This document shows positions 37,671 through 46,606 of a DNA stretch of 53,710 bases, one piece after another. The number at the start of each line of letters is the position of its first letter. The stretch's first letter is position 1. Under the pieces are notes generated by a model. That model had not been told where the DNA came from. It did not search any database and saw nothing but the letters and a program-made list of their open reading frames with translations. Position numbers and translations under genes: made by a program. Source of the stretch: Bifidobacterium hapali (lineage in GTDB: Bacteria; Actinomycetota; Actinomycetes; Actinomycetales; Bifidobacteriaceae); NCBI RefSeq assembly GCF_002259755.1, contig NZ_MWWY01000031.1:1-53710 (forward strand). The letters are read 5' to 3'.

Positions 37671-37761
37671 ATTGTTTGCCATGCCCGTGGGCTAGGCTCG
37701 AAACCGACAGTCGCGCGGGCGGCTGTATGCAGCCCGCCGGATGACCCAAGGGAGGAATGCC

Positions 37762-38775
37762 ATGTCATCCAACAAATTCTTACGCAATCTCCTCGTCGGC
37801 GGCGCCTTAGCCGCTGGTGCTGCAGCGTGGGCGATCAAGCCGCGCTCATTTACCGATAAGCAGCATAATTATGTCCCAGCCGTGCCGGACGTGTGGTATG
37901 CGCACCGTGGCCTGCATGATGCCGGCTCGGGATTGACCCCGCAGTATGCGGTCGAGAGCGGCGAATACGTGGCTCGCGCACGCACGATGGCTATGAAAGC
38001 TGGATACGGTGACCCGAGCGTGACGACGGCGATCGCGCCGGAAAACTCGCTTGCTGCGTTCGCTGCGGCTGCTGAAGCTGGATACGGTATCGAATTGGAC
38101 TTGCAGCTGAGTGCGGACGGTCAGGTTGTTGTATTGCATGATCCTGATCTCAAGCGCGTAGCTGGCGATCCGCGCCGGGTTGCTGAATTGACATACGACG
38201 AGCTGACGGGCATTGCGTTATTTGGCAATGATGCGCCGGGTACGGCCGTCGCGTCGGCGCCAGCGTCAGTTGCGCCGTCGGGCTATTTCCAGCATGTGCC
38301 GCTGTTTTCGGACGTGCTGCGCGTGGTTGCCGGTCGCGTGCCACTGATTGTCGAATATAAGTTCGACGATAACGCAGTATTTGGCCCGCGCGAAGAAGAG
38401 CTCATGGAGAAGGGCGATGCGCTGCTACAGGCATATGACGGCCCGTATGTGATTGAGTCCTTTAACCCGCGTGCTGTGGAGTGGTACAAGGAACACCGCC
38501 CGGAAGTGTGCCGCGGTCAGCTGTCGTGGCCGGCTGAGGTCAATGGCGAAGGCGGCGTGGCTGAGTGGGCGGCTGGTCTGCTCGTGTTTGATTTCCTGTC
38601 GCGCCCTGATTTTGTCGCCTATGACTGGAAGGGCGGCAACAGTCCGCAAGTGCGCGCGGCGCGTGCGATGGGTGCAACGGCCGTGTCGTGGACTGTGCGT
38701 AGTAGCGATGAGCTTGCCCAATGCGATGACTGGTTTGATCGGCACATTTTTGAGGCATTTGTGCCTGTAAGGTGA
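37762..38775 (+). CDS. Glycerophosphodiester phosphodiesterase
   Basis: This is a 337-residue protein from ATG 37762 with GGGAGGA upstream (an in-frame ATG is at 37741). A short hydrophobic N-terminal segment (about 8-25) may anchor it. The GDPD TIM-barrel shows catalytic HRG (residues 48-50), ENSLAAF, ELDLQLSADGQVVVLHD with metal ligands and the second His, and VEYKF. It splits glycerophosphodiesters into glycerol 3-phosphate and an alcohol. It sits directly upstream of a Ugp-type transporter, which would take up the product or diester. A palindromic element separates the two. Confidence 0.9.
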   Translation: MSSNKFLRNLLVGGALAAGAAAWAIKPRSFTDKQHNYVPAVPDVWYAHRGLHDAGSGLTPQYAVESGEYVARARTMAMKAGYGDPSVTTAIAPENSLAAFAAAAEAGYGIELDLQLSADGQVVVLHDPDLKRVAGDPRRVAELTYDELTGIALFGNDAPGTAVASAPASVAPSGYFQHVPLFSDVLRVVAGRVPLIVEYKFDDNAVFGPREEELMEKGDALLQAYDGPYVIESFNPRAVEWYKEHRPEVCRGQLSWPAEVNGEGGVAEWAAGLLVFDFLSRPDFVAYDWKGGNSPQVRAARAMGATAVSWTVRSSDELAQCDDWFDRHIFEAFVPVR

Positions 38776-38787
38776 GCTGACTGCTGC

Positions 38788-38946
38788 GCAGCGAATCGTT
38801 CTCAATAAGAAAAGTGTGAGCCATCCGTAATAACAATCGCACATCAGCACCTTATAAATGGCGTTATTTCGCCATTCATGGTTTTGTGCGTTTGTGTGAT
38901 ATTGTGCGGGTGGCTCACACTTTTCTTATTGAGAACGATTCGCTGC
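38788..38946. repeat. 159-bp palindromic element upstream of the Ugp-like operon
   Basis: Perfect 36-bp arms (38788-38823 and 38911-38946), starting GCAGCGAATCGTTCTC and ending GAGCCA, flank a middle with weaker pairing and a central ATGGCG/CGCCAT hairpin (38859-38875). It begins 12 bp after the glycerophosphodiesterase stop. A copy with identical arms and length, whose asymmetric middle is reverse-complemented, lies at 42422-42580. Confidence 0.93.
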
Positions 38947-39167
38947 ACACAAACAGCCTGTAGCATGTCGTTCCCAATATGCAAATCATCGGTGTGTGTG
39001 CACGCACATTGTTATTCATATGAAATCAGAGTGAACAGCAGTCGACTTGGCCCTCCACGAGCAATTTTTATTGTTAAGACAGTAGACGGATGCCATCCAA
39101 GACATCCAATCGAATCGTTCGCCTTCAATTACATTTCAGGTGTGCGATCATTCGAAAGGTCTGGAAT

Positions 39168-40106
39168 ATGTCTGCTGCTATTCCCTCAACAATGAAAGGG
39201 AATGCAGGTTCGGTACATGAAAGGAAACCATTAAACCTGCATTCTTGGACGTCTCTGCTCTACCTACTTCCCGCGATTATTGTGTTCGCGGTATTTATCG
39301 TTTACCCGTTAATCCGTACGTTTACGCTCTCTGCATCCGGCACTGATATCCTCGGCCGGCAGAGCCAATTTGTTGGTCTGCGTAACTTCCAACGCGTGTT
39401 CACAGATCCTGAATTCGGCAAAATCATGCTGAACACGCTGCTGTTCGCCGTTTACACGGTGGTTCCTACCATCGTGCTGTCGTTGATCATCGCGTTGATG
39501 CTCAACAAGGAATCCACGGTTAACCGCGTATTCCGCACAGTGTTTGCGCTACCATTTGCCTACTCGGTGTCAGCTGCATCCATTATTTTCTCTGCATTCT
39601 TTAACCCGGCAACTGGCCTATTTAACGCGATTGTGCAACATTTCGGCGGCCAGCCAGTCGGTTGGTTGACGAGCTCGCAATTTGCGCTGCCATCCATCGC
39701 CATGACAACCGTATGGATGAACATCGGCTACAACGTGCTCGTGCTACTCGCCGGCCTCGGCTCAGTGCCTGACGAGATTGTCGAAGCGGCGCGTCTCGAC
39801 GGTGCGTCCGGCTTCCGCCTGCAATGGTCGATCATGATTCCGATGATCATGTCGCAAGTGTTCTTCCTCATCATCACCGATACGATTCAGTCACTGGAAA
39901 GCTTCGGTCAGATTTACGTGCTGACAAAGGGCGGCCCGGATTCGTCAACCACCACGCTGGTTTACGACATCTACATGCACGGCTTTGCCAACAATAGTTC
40001 CAACTTCGGTTACGCATCCGCGGAGGCGATCGTGCTGATCGTGGTGGTTGCCATCATCACGCTCATCCAATTCACCACCGTGGGAAAGAAGGTCGATAAC
40101 CAATGA
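39168..40106 (+). CDS. ugpA: ABC transporter permease, UgpA/MalF class
   Basis: This is a 312-residue permease from ATG 39168 (MSAAIPS), with AAAGG upstream; the longer start at 39090 lacks a site. Six membrane segments begin with LLYLLPAIIVFAVFIVYPLI. The EAA loop is VEAARLDGASGFRLQWSIMIP. It pairs with the following permease, with which it overlaps by 4 nt. The UgpB-like binding protein and the upstream glycerophosphodiesterase point to glycerol-3-phosphate or glycerophosphodiester uptake. No ATPase gene is encoded locally. Confidence 0.82.
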   Translation: MSAAIPSTMKGNAGSVHERKPLNLHSWTSLLYLLPAIIVFAVFIVYPLIRTFTLSASGTDILGRQSQFVGLRNFQRVFTDPEFGKIMLNTLLFAVYTVVPTIVLSLIIALMLNKESTVNRVFRTVFALPFAYSVSAASIIFSAFFNPATGLFNAIVQHFGGQPVGWLTSSQFALPSIAMTTVWMNIGYNVLVLLAGLGSVPDEIVEAARLDGASGFRLQWSIMIPMIMSQVFFLIITDTIQSLESFGQIYVLTKGGPDSSTTTLVYDIYMHGFANNSSNFGYASAEAIVLIVVVAIITLIQFTTVGKKVDNQ

Positions 40107-41014
40107 GTCTCGCAACAACAGTCGCCGCGACTAAGCCCGCGAAGCTCAAGTCAGCCGATAAGGCGAGCAGCATGTCCGCGAACCTGTCTCACGCCAAATA
40201 CATCGCGTCCAAAGTCATCGGCATCCTCGTACTCGTCATACTTGGCATCATCGTGATTTTCCCGGTGTACTACTCGTTCGCTGGTACGCTCATGCAACAG
40301 CAAGATATCGCCGCCAATCCGCCGGCAATCTGGCCGAAGCACGGCGTAACGTGGACGAACTTGACTACCGCAGCGCAAATCATTCCGCTGGTGCGTCAGT
40401 ACATCAACTCGTTCGGTTCCACGCTGATCATCACAGTCGCGCAGGTCATCACCTCTACGCTCGTCGCGTACGCGCTCGTCGTGCTAAAAGTGCGGGGCGC
40501 GAACGTGTGGTTTACGCTGTTCCTCGGCACGATGATGATCCCCGGCGAGTCCGTGATCATTCCGAACTACTTGACGATTTCGTCACTCGGCCTGCGCAAC
40601 ACATTCCTCGCGCTGATTCTGCCGTTCCTCGCAAGCGGCTTCGGCATCTTCATGATGTATTCGTTCATGAAGCAGTTCCCGATGGAGCTTGTCGAAGCGG
40701 CGCGCATTGACGGTGCGTCAAACCTGCGTTTGCTGTGGTCGATCGTGCTGCCGCTGAGTCGGCCGGCTATCGCATCGCTGGCAATCTACACATTCTTGAC
40801 TCACTGGAACGGCTTCTTCTGGCCGTTGCTCGTCACTGAAACGCCGGAAATGCAGACCATTCAGATCGGCATCACTCAGCTGCAGTCGCCGGATAACTTC
40901 AACCCTGGACTGGTCATGGCTGGTGCTGTGCTCGCGGTAATTCCTACGCTACTCATCGTCATTCTCGGCCAGCGTCAAATCGTGCGCGGTCTGACTGCAG
41001 GTTCCAGCAAGTAA
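40103..41014 (+). CDS. ugpE: ABC transporter permease, UgpE/MalG class
   Basis: This is a 303-residue permease. After a ~35-residue polar N-terminus, six membrane segments begin around residue 37 (VIGILVLVILGIIVIFPVYY). The EAA loop is VEAARIDGASNLRLLWSIVLP, and NGFFWPLLVT follows, the segment typical of UgpE. It overlaps the ugpA stop by 4 nt (ATGA), so it is translationally coupled. It forms the membrane channel with UgpA. Confidence 0.82.
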   Translation: MSLATTVAATKPAKLKSADKASSMSANLSHAKYIASKVIGILVLVILGIIVIFPVYYSFAGTLMQQQDIAANPPAIWPKHGVTWTNLTTAAQIIPLVRQYINSFGSTLIITVAQVITSTLVAYALVVLKVRGANVWFTLFLGTMMIPGESVIIPNYLTISSLGLRNTFLALILPFLASGFGIFMMYSFMKQFPMELVEAARIDGASNLRLLWSIVLPLSRPAIASLAIYTFLTHWNGFFWPLLVTETPEMQTIQIGITQLQSPDNFNPGLVMAGAVLAVIPTLLIVILGQRQIVRGLTAGSSK

Positions 41015-41036
41015 AACAATCTAAGAGAGGCATATT

Positions 41037-42404
41037 ATGAATAAGACAGTACGTACCCTTGTGGCTGCCGTTGTGGCAGCTGGGTCACTGTTGGCGATCG
41101 CCGGATGCGGCAACGCCAACGCAAACGTTGCGACGCCGAAAGATTCCAGCGGCGCGGTTGTGGTGAACTTCTGGCACTCGATGTCTGGCACGAACGGACA
41201 GGTGCTTGACAAGCTCATCAGCCAGTTCAACGATGAAAACAAAGGCAAGATCACCGTCAAGGGCCTGTACCAAGGCAAGTACGATGACGCGATCACCAAG
41301 TACAAGTCTGCCGTGCAGTCCCAATCCACGCCGACGCTGATGCAGATTTACGATATCGGCTCACGCTTCATGATGGATTCCGGCACGATCACGCCGATGC
41401 AAGATTTCATCGACAAAGACAAGTACGACACGTCTGATCTGCAGCCGAATGTCGCCGGTTACTACACCGTCAACGACAAGCTGTACTCAATGCCGTTCAA
41501 CACGTCAATGCCAGTGTTGTACTACAACAAGACCATGTTCAAGAAAGCTGGACTTGACCCGGAAAAGGCGCCGGCAACGCTGGACGAGGTCAAGGCTGAT
41601 GCCGAAAAGCTGTCGCAGAAGAACGGCGGTCCTGCACAGTATGGCTTTAATGCGGCTGTGTACGGCTGGTATTTGGAACAGGAGATCGCTGCGAACGGCG
41701 ACCTGTACTGCTCGCCTGACAACGGCCGTGGCAAGGATCATGCGACTAAGTTCACGTTTGATAACGACGGTGCGGTGCAGTTCATGACTTGGTGGAAGGG
41801 CATGATTGACGCTGGTATTTCTGGTAACACAGGTACCGATACACAGGCTGCAGTCAACGCGTTTGAGACTGGTTCGGTCGGTATCACGATTGAGTCGACT
41901 GCTGATCTGGCAGGCATTATGGAAGCGGCCAAGCAGAAGGGCTTTGAGGTGGGTGTTGGTAACTACCCGAAGCTCAAGAACAATGATTCTGGTCCTATTA
42001 TCGGTGGTGCGTCGCTGTGGATTTCTAACGTGAAGCACTCTGACGAGGAGCAGCAGGCAGCTTGGCAGTTCATCAAGTTCCTGTCTAAGCCTGAGAATCA
42101 GGCTGTGTGGCACACTGGCACTGGTTACTTCCCGACTTCGAAGAAGGCTCTTGAGGACCCGGTGGACACTAAGTGGCGTGCACAGTACCCGCAGTTCGAT
42201 GTGGCGGTTAAGCAGCTCGCCAACACGAAGCTGACGCCTGCTACACAGGGTTGCTCCGCTGGTGTGATGCCTCAGGCGCGTAAGGCTGTGGAAACGGCTG
42301 TGGAGAAGGTGTTTGAGGGTGCTGATCCGAAGACCGCGCTGAGCGATCAGGTGAAGGCCATGCAGACTGATCTTGATGATTACAATAATTCGGTGAATCA
42401 GTGA
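41037..42404 (+). CDS. ugpB: ABC solute-binding lipoprotein, UgpB-like
   Basis: This is a 455-residue protein. The signal peptide ends in a lipobox IAGC (Cys24). The mature N-terminus VNFWHSMSGTNGQVLDKLIS is the glycerol-3-phosphate-binding (UgpB) signature, and WYLEQEIAANGDLYC and GCSAGVMPQARK are further UgpB-like positions. It binds glycerol 3-phosphate or a diester outside the membrane. AGAGAGG precedes ATG 41037. It comes last in the operon, unlike malE at 9278. A palindromic element starts 18 bp after its stop. Confidence 0.87.
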   Translation: MNKTVRTLVAAVVAAGSLLAIAGCGNANANVATPKDSSGAVVVNFWHSMSGTNGQVLDKLISQFNDENKGKITVKGLYQGKYDDAITKYKSAVQSQSTPTLMQIYDIGSRFMMDSGTITPMQDFIDKDKYDTSDLQPNVAGYYTVNDKLYSMPFNTSMPVLYYNKTMFKKAGLDPEKAPATLDEVKADAEKLSQKNGGPAQYGFNAAVYGWYLEQEIAANGDLYCSPDNGRGKDHATKFTFDNDGAVQFMTWWKGMIDAGISGNTGTDTQAAVNAFETGSVGITIESTADLAGIMEAAKQKGFEVGVGNYPKLKNNDSGPIIGGASLWISNVKHSDEEQQAAWQFIKFLSKPENQAVWHTGTGYFPTSKKALEDPVDTKWRAQYPQFDVAVKQLANTKLTPATQGCSAGVMPQARKAVETAVEKVFEGADPKTALSDQVKAMQTDLDDYNNSVNQ

Positions 42405-42421
42405 GGTTTGCTGACTACTGC

Positions 42422-42580
42422 GCAGCGAATCGTTCTCAATAAGAAAAGTGTGAGCCACCCGCACAATATCGCACAAACGCACAAATTTGAAAATAGCGTT
42501 GTGACGCCATTTTCAAGGTGCTGATGTGCGATTGTTAGTGCGAGTGGCTCACACTTTTCTTATTGAGAACGATTCGCTGC
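42422..42580. repeat. 159-bp palindromic element downstream of the Ugp-like operon
   Basis: The 36-bp arms (42422-42457 and 42545-42580) are identical to those at 38788-38946. The middle is approximately the reverse complement of that copy (for instance GGTGCTGATGTGCGATTGTTA here against TAACAATCGCACATCAGCACC there, quoted in part), so the two copies are in opposite orientation. The left flanks GCTGACTnCTGC are also alike. It follows the ugpB stop by 18 bp. Confidence 0.93.
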
Positions 42581-42673
42581 GCGCGTCAGTGACTGACGTG
42601 CGCGGAGACCGCCGTCTGAACCCGAAGCTGTGCTTCGCACAGCGAGTGGTGAAGAAAGGTGGTATACGCTCCG

Positions 42674-43315
42674 TCAGTCAACAACGCCATAGAGGCGGTC
42701 GCCTGCGTCGCCCAGCCCCGGCACGATATAGCATTTGTCGTTCAGCTTCTCATCGACAGCGCACACGACGACTTTAAAGTCGATGGACGGGTCGATATGT
42801 TCTTGCACGAATTGAATGCCTTCAGGCGCGGCGATAATGCATACGGCGGTGACGTCCTTGGCTCCGCGTTCGGCCAAATAATGCGTGCCGGCGACGAGCG
42901 TGCCGCCGGTGGCGAGCATCGGGTCGATGAGGAAGCATTGACGGCCGGACAGATCTTCAGGTAGACGGTTCGCGTAGGTAATCTGCTGAGTGGGGTGTTC
43001 CTCATCGCGCTTCATGCCAAGGAAGCCAACCTCGGCTGATGGGATCATGCGGGTCATGCCGTCGAGCATACCGAGGCCAGCGCGCAGAATCGGCACAATG
43101 ATCGGGCGCGGTTCGGCGATGTGCTTGCCGACCATTGGAGCGACTGGCGTTTCAATCGGCTTGTCGACAACATCGAGGTTGCGAGTCGCCTCGTACGCTT
43201 CAAGCATGACGAGTTCGGAGACGAGCTCGCGGAAGGTGGCAGAGGAGGTGTTCTTATCGCGCAATACGGTGAGCTTGTGCTCAACCAGCGGGTGATTCAA
43301 AACAGTGAGTTCCAT
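42674..43315 (-). CDS. upp: Uracil phosphoribosyltransferase
   Basis: This is a 213-residue protein from ATG 43315 (MELTVLNHPLVEHKLTVLRD), the usual Upp start; the longer frame to 43387 has no family support. Conserved features are ILRAGLGMLDGM, FLGMKRDEE, the PRPP loop IDPMLATGGTL and the C-terminal GLGDAGDRLYG uracil site. It converts uracil and PRPP to UMP in pyrimidine salvage. It is monocistronic, converges on ugpB and lies downstream of a nested palindromic element. Confidence 0.96.
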   Translation of the reverse strand: MELTVLNHPLVEHKLTVLRDKNTSSATFRELVSELVMLEAYEATRNLDVVDKPIETPVAPMVGKHIAEPRPIIVPILRAGLGMLDGMTRMIPSAEVGFLGMKRDEEHPTQQITYANRLPEDLSGRQCFLIDPMLATGGTLVAGTHYLAERGAKDVTAVCIIAAPEGIQFVQEHIDPSIDFKVVVCAVDEKLNDKCYIVPGLGDAGDRLYGVVD

Positions 43316-43380
43316 GATTACCAGCGTACCGCAATCATTTTCGGACACGTCGCGTGTGCGTGAGTGTAAATTAAAGGCAT

Positions 43381-43560
43381 TTTGCAAACTGAGAGGCAGA
43401 TTTCATGTATTGCAGGGGTCTATTTGCAAACTGAGAGGCAGTCTATTGGTCTCTAACACCCCCGAACTTATTCATATGGGTGTTAGATCCCCAATGACAC
43501 TGCCTCTCAGTTTGCAAATAGACCCCTGCACAGTTAGAAATCTGCCTCTCAGTTTGCAAA
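43381..43560. repeat. Nested inverted-repeat element X-X-X'-X', arm copies 42 bp apart
   Basis: TTTGCAAACTGAGAGGCAG starts at 43381 and 43423; its complement CTGCCTCTCAGTTTGCAAA starts at 43500 and 43542. Both pairs are exactly 42 bp apart. Inner arms with their flanks (43411-43442 with 43499-43530) pair perfectly over 32 bp. Outer arms with ATTT also pair perfectly. The inner loop carries TCTAACACCC/GGGTGTTAGA. Arms end in GAGGCAG followed by ATTTC, as in the element at 6271. It lies between the electron-transfer operon end and upp. Confidence 0.92.
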
Positions 43561-43564
43561 AGAC

Positions 43565-44908
43565 TTACATTGCGAACGGTTCGTAGTAAATATCGTCAGC
43601 AGCAACGCCATGTGCGAGCAGAATGCGGCGCACGGTAACAAGCATGCCGTGCGGGCCGGCGATGAGATAGATTGCGCCCGGTCGAATCATGGGAGCAATG
43701 GTCTGCTCGGACGGGCGTTGCGTCTGAATGCGAACGCGCACGGTTGGTGAGCTTGCTCCGATCTGCTCGAGTTCATTGCGGTAAATAATGTCGTGTTCGC
43801 CGCGTGCAGTGTAGAAGAAATCGACGATGCGTCCGGTTCCGGCGTAAGCAGTGAGGATGCCGATGAGCGGTGTAATGCCAATGCCTCCGCCGATTAACAC
43901 CAAAGGAGTTTCAACATCCGCCTTCCCGCGTTGCGCATCATGTTCGCGGATAAACTCGGCGTAGCGGCCATACGGTGGAATTATGCGCACGTCGGCCCCC
44001 GGCTTGAGCGAGGCGATACGCGACGTGAAATCGCCGTCTGCACGAATGGCGAAATTCATGGTTGGGGAGCTGTTGGTATTAGACGATACCGCCGCTGCCC
44101 CAGACCACGAATTTGTCAATGAGAACGGATGATACTCATGCATGCCACGCTCTCCCGGAAATGCAATGAACGCAAAATCACCGGGATTCCAACGCGCGTC
44201 AGCGGCCGACCGGCCAACCAGACCAATGCGCAGTTCGCTCACACGGTCTGCAAGCGGTCGCACCGACACCACGTGACCTTGCAACGCATATGCGCGCCGG
44301 TTGATCATCGACCACACGTAATATGCGAACACGGCGATGGTCATAACGTCGAATAGGAAGATAAACGGTTTAATTGCGGCGATGTAATCGATCACATGCA
44401 CGTGCAGCACAATTAGTACAATCGCCACCAAGTTGAGCCGGTGCAGCCACACGCTCATTTCGTGACGGAACAGACGCTCCAGCACGCGCTTGAGTTGAGC
44501 GAGCCAACGTACGCGCGCGGTCAACCAGCCGGCCATGAATACCAGCGACCACACGGCCACGCCCATGAACAGGTACAGTCCCGCGTGACCGGTCAGCCCG
44601 ATGAGCGCGCCCGCACCCGGCAGCAGCGACTGGTGCATGAATGCGAACGCAATCGCGAGAATTGCGAGCACGCCATGAATCATGTACATGGTCGGAAGTC
44701 CCACGGTGCGGTCAACCCAGCGCGGCCGGCATGCGAGATACACGGCGGCGAGCATCCATGTGTAGGCGATCACGCCGAGCTCGATGCCGAATAATTCGTT
44801 GGCATAGAGCGCTGGCAGCCCGGCGGCGAGCGTGGCAAGCAGCGGCAGTGGTACGACGAATAAAACGACCGACCAAGCTAGTGCGACGGTGGTGTTGATG
44901 TGTTTCAT
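43565..44908 (-). CDS. Ferric-reductase-like transmembrane flavoprotein
   Basis: This is a 447-residue protein from ATG 44908, with AAGGA upstream. Six hydrophobic segments in the first ~220 residues carry His residues suited to bind haem (MIHGVLA, MHQ, HRLNLVA, LHVHV). The C-terminal half is a ferredoxin-reductase-like domain: FAD-binding HPFSLTN, nucleotide-binding GGGIGITPLIGIL, ending in GPHGMLVTVRR. It would pass electrons from cytosolic NAD(P)H across the membrane. It follows apbE and an FMN-binding protein in one operon, the arrangement of flavin-based extracellular electron transfer and FMN-dependent reductase systems. Confidence 0.87.
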   Translation of the reverse strand: MKHINTTVALAWSVVLFVVPLPLLATLAAGLPALYANELFGIELGVIAYTWMLAAVYLACRPRWVDRTVGLPTMYMIHGVLAILAIAFAFMHQSLLPGAGALIGLTGHAGLYLFMGVAVWSLVFMAGWLTARVRWLAQLKRVLERLFRHEMSVWLHRLNLVAIVLIVLHVHVIDYIAAIKPFIFLFDVMTIAVFAYYVWSMINRRAYALQGHVVSVRPLADRVSELRIGLVGRSAADARWNPGDFAFIAFPGERGMHEYHPFSLTNSWSGAAAVSSNTNSSPTMNFAIRADGDFTSRIASLKPGADVRIIPPYGRYAEFIREHDAQRGKADVETPLVLIGGGIGITPLIGILTAYAGTGRIVDFFYTARGEHDIIYRNELEQIGASSPTVRVRIQTQRPSEQTIAPMIRPGAIYLIAGPHGMLVTVRRILLAHGVAADDIYYEPFAM

Positions 44909-45000
44909 AGGAGTCCTTTGGATGTCCTTTGGATGGAATGTGTGGCGGATGATGTTGATTTGCGGGCGGAATCGCGGGCGGATCTCAGACAATGTGCGCG

Positions 45001-45858
45001 TTACGGCAGGTGTGCAAGACTGCGGTCAGTGCGTACGAGCACGGCTTGAACATGGTCGACAAGCCCGAATCCGCCCGCTCGGCTGATCAACGCGCGCAGA
45101 CGATCCTCTCCGACGCTGATCGCGGTGGTCGCCCACATGTCTGCAAAGATGAGTTGGTCGGCGACGATTGTGGCCTGTGTGAGACTGTGATCAGTGCGCG
45201 TGATGTGTTTGCCGCGCGCGCTCGTACCGGATGTGGCGATGGCGCCATTACGCAGTGTGATCGTGCGCAATGCGGGCGTGCGTGAGGCTGAGACGAGCGG
45301 CGTCGCCGTGGTCGGGTCTGTTGCTGTGACAGGCGTAAGCGCGGTTGCTTGGTTCCCGAACGGGTTATCCACGCCGATTCGCCACGCGAAGTCATCGGTA
45401 CCGCTTCGCACGCCGGCCTGAATATCTCCCCCGCCTCCGATCGCCGCCGCCTTGTACGCATCATGTTGTGTATCGTGTAATAGCGGTTGCAAGAACCGTT
45501 CATAAGCGCGTTGAATCGCCCATCCTTTCACCAGTCCGGTCGGGTCATATTCACCGGCGTGCATCGGGTCGAATGCGCCGTCGGTGAGTCGCTTTGCCTG
45601 CTGACACAGTGCGTAAATCTCAGCGAATTCGCGGTCGTTGAGCAGTGCGCTCCAGTCGCCGCGCCGCGCTCGACCAACCAGCGAATCGTTACGAAATGGC
45701 GAAAAACGAGCGTCGATATTGTGCAGATGAGTGTCAATCTGCGGCATGACCGTGTCGAGCGCCGTTTCGGCGTCGGTGACGGTCGTCGCGGCGATCTGCA
45801 CAGTAACCGGGATGGTCATGGCGTGGATGACGCGTGCGCGAATGATCGTGGCGGTCAT
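45001..45858 (-). CDS. apbE: FAD:protein FMN transferase (ApbE)
   Basis: This is a 285-residue protein from ATG 45858; the open frame to 46245 overlaps the FMN-binding gene and is spurious. ApbE motifs are ARFSPFRNDS near the N-terminus, DPTGLVKGWAIQRA, IGGGGDIQAG, and the C-terminal SGTSARGKHI and TDHSLTQATIVAD with the Asp/Thr metal site near the end. It attaches FMN covalently to Thr in SGAT motifs of exported proteins. No signal peptide is evident, although ApbE often works outside. It stands between its probable substrate (45879-46376) and the membrane reductase. Confidence 0.9.
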   Translation of the reverse strand: MTATIIRARVIHAMTIPVTVQIAATTVTDAETALDTVMPQIDTHLHNIDARFSPFRNDSLVGRARRGDWSALLNDREFAEIYALCQQAKRLTDGAFDPMHAGEYDPTGLVKGWAIQRAYERFLQPLLHDTQHDAYKAAAIGGGGDIQAGVRSGTDDFAWRIGVDNPFGNQATALTPVTATDPTTATPLVSASRTPALRTITLRNGAIATSGTSARGKHITRTDHSLTQATIVADQLIFADMWATTAISVGEDRLRALISRAGGFGLVDHVQAVLVRTDRSLAHLP

Positions 45859-45878
45859 GGGTTGCTCTCGGCAGGTCG

Positions 45879-46376
45879 CTAGTTGCTGGCGTTGATGGAC
45901 TGGTTGATTGCGTCTTGCAGCGAGTTGACGAAGGCCGTGGATGTTTCGGTGGCGCCGCTGACGAACTGGATATCGGCACTTTGCGCGGCGATCGCTCGGT
46001 TGGTGAGTTCGGGCAGCGCCTGCGCGTTGACTGACTGCGAGCGGCCGTGGCTGGGAGCTTGCAGCGTGGTGATGGTGGTGATTTTGCCGCCTGCGACGGT
46101 GACTTGCAGTTGGATTTCGCCGTATGCGTTTGGCGAGGCGACGCTGGTGTATGTGCCGTCTTTTAGCGTGGCTGTGCTGGATGATTCGGCTGAACTGTTG
46201 CCGTTTGAGTTTGACGATGATGAGTCGGACGAGTTGCCGGCCCATGACTGTCCGTTCGTGTTGGAAGCAGATGATTGCTGGCTCAAGTGCGGTTTGACAA
46301 ACAGCAGAAATGCGTCAGCTACTACTGCAAGGCCAGCGACGAGTGCGACGAGTGCGCGAGTGACGTTCGCTTTCAT
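45879..46376 (-). CDS. Exported FMN-binding-domain protein
   Basis: This is a 165-residue protein from ATG 46376 with AAGGGGAC upstream. A membrane anchor or signal (about residues 6-27) is followed by a Ser/Asn-rich linker (~32-70) and an FMN_bind domain. The flavinylation motif SGATETS is at 140-146, with Thr143 the likely FMN attachment site for ApbE. It would act as an extracytoplasmic flavin electron carrier between the ferric-reductase-like protein and an external acceptor. It is the first gene of the operon; apbE begins 20 bp downstream. Confidence 0.9.
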   Translation of the reverse strand: MKANVTRALVALVAGLAVVADAFLLFVKPHLSQQSSASNTNGQSWAGNSSDSSSSNSNGNSSAESSSTATLKDGTYTSVASPNAYGEIQLQVTVAGGKITTITTLQAPSHGRSQSVNAQALPELTNRAIAAQSADIQFVSGATETSTAFVNSLQDAINQSINASN

Positions 46377-46606
46377 AATAAGTCCCCTTGATATGTGAAC
46401 GTAAACAATCCCAACGCGACGAGCGTAAAAATTGTGGCTGGATGAACGCTGAAAATCAACTGGAGAGTAAGCCTATTTGTGACCTATATCTCAAAATGAG
46501 ATATGTTCGGTCGTCGACCAGTGAGAAAAACAAAGATGTTCGAAGGTTGTATATCGGGTATTGACTTGCGCTGCACAATATGACATCGCGTGCGCGGAGT
46601 ATAAGC

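Noticed and set aside
45859..46245. 5' extension of apbE
   Set aside because: It overlaps the FMN-binding gene in another frame and is His/Arg-rich without family resemblance.
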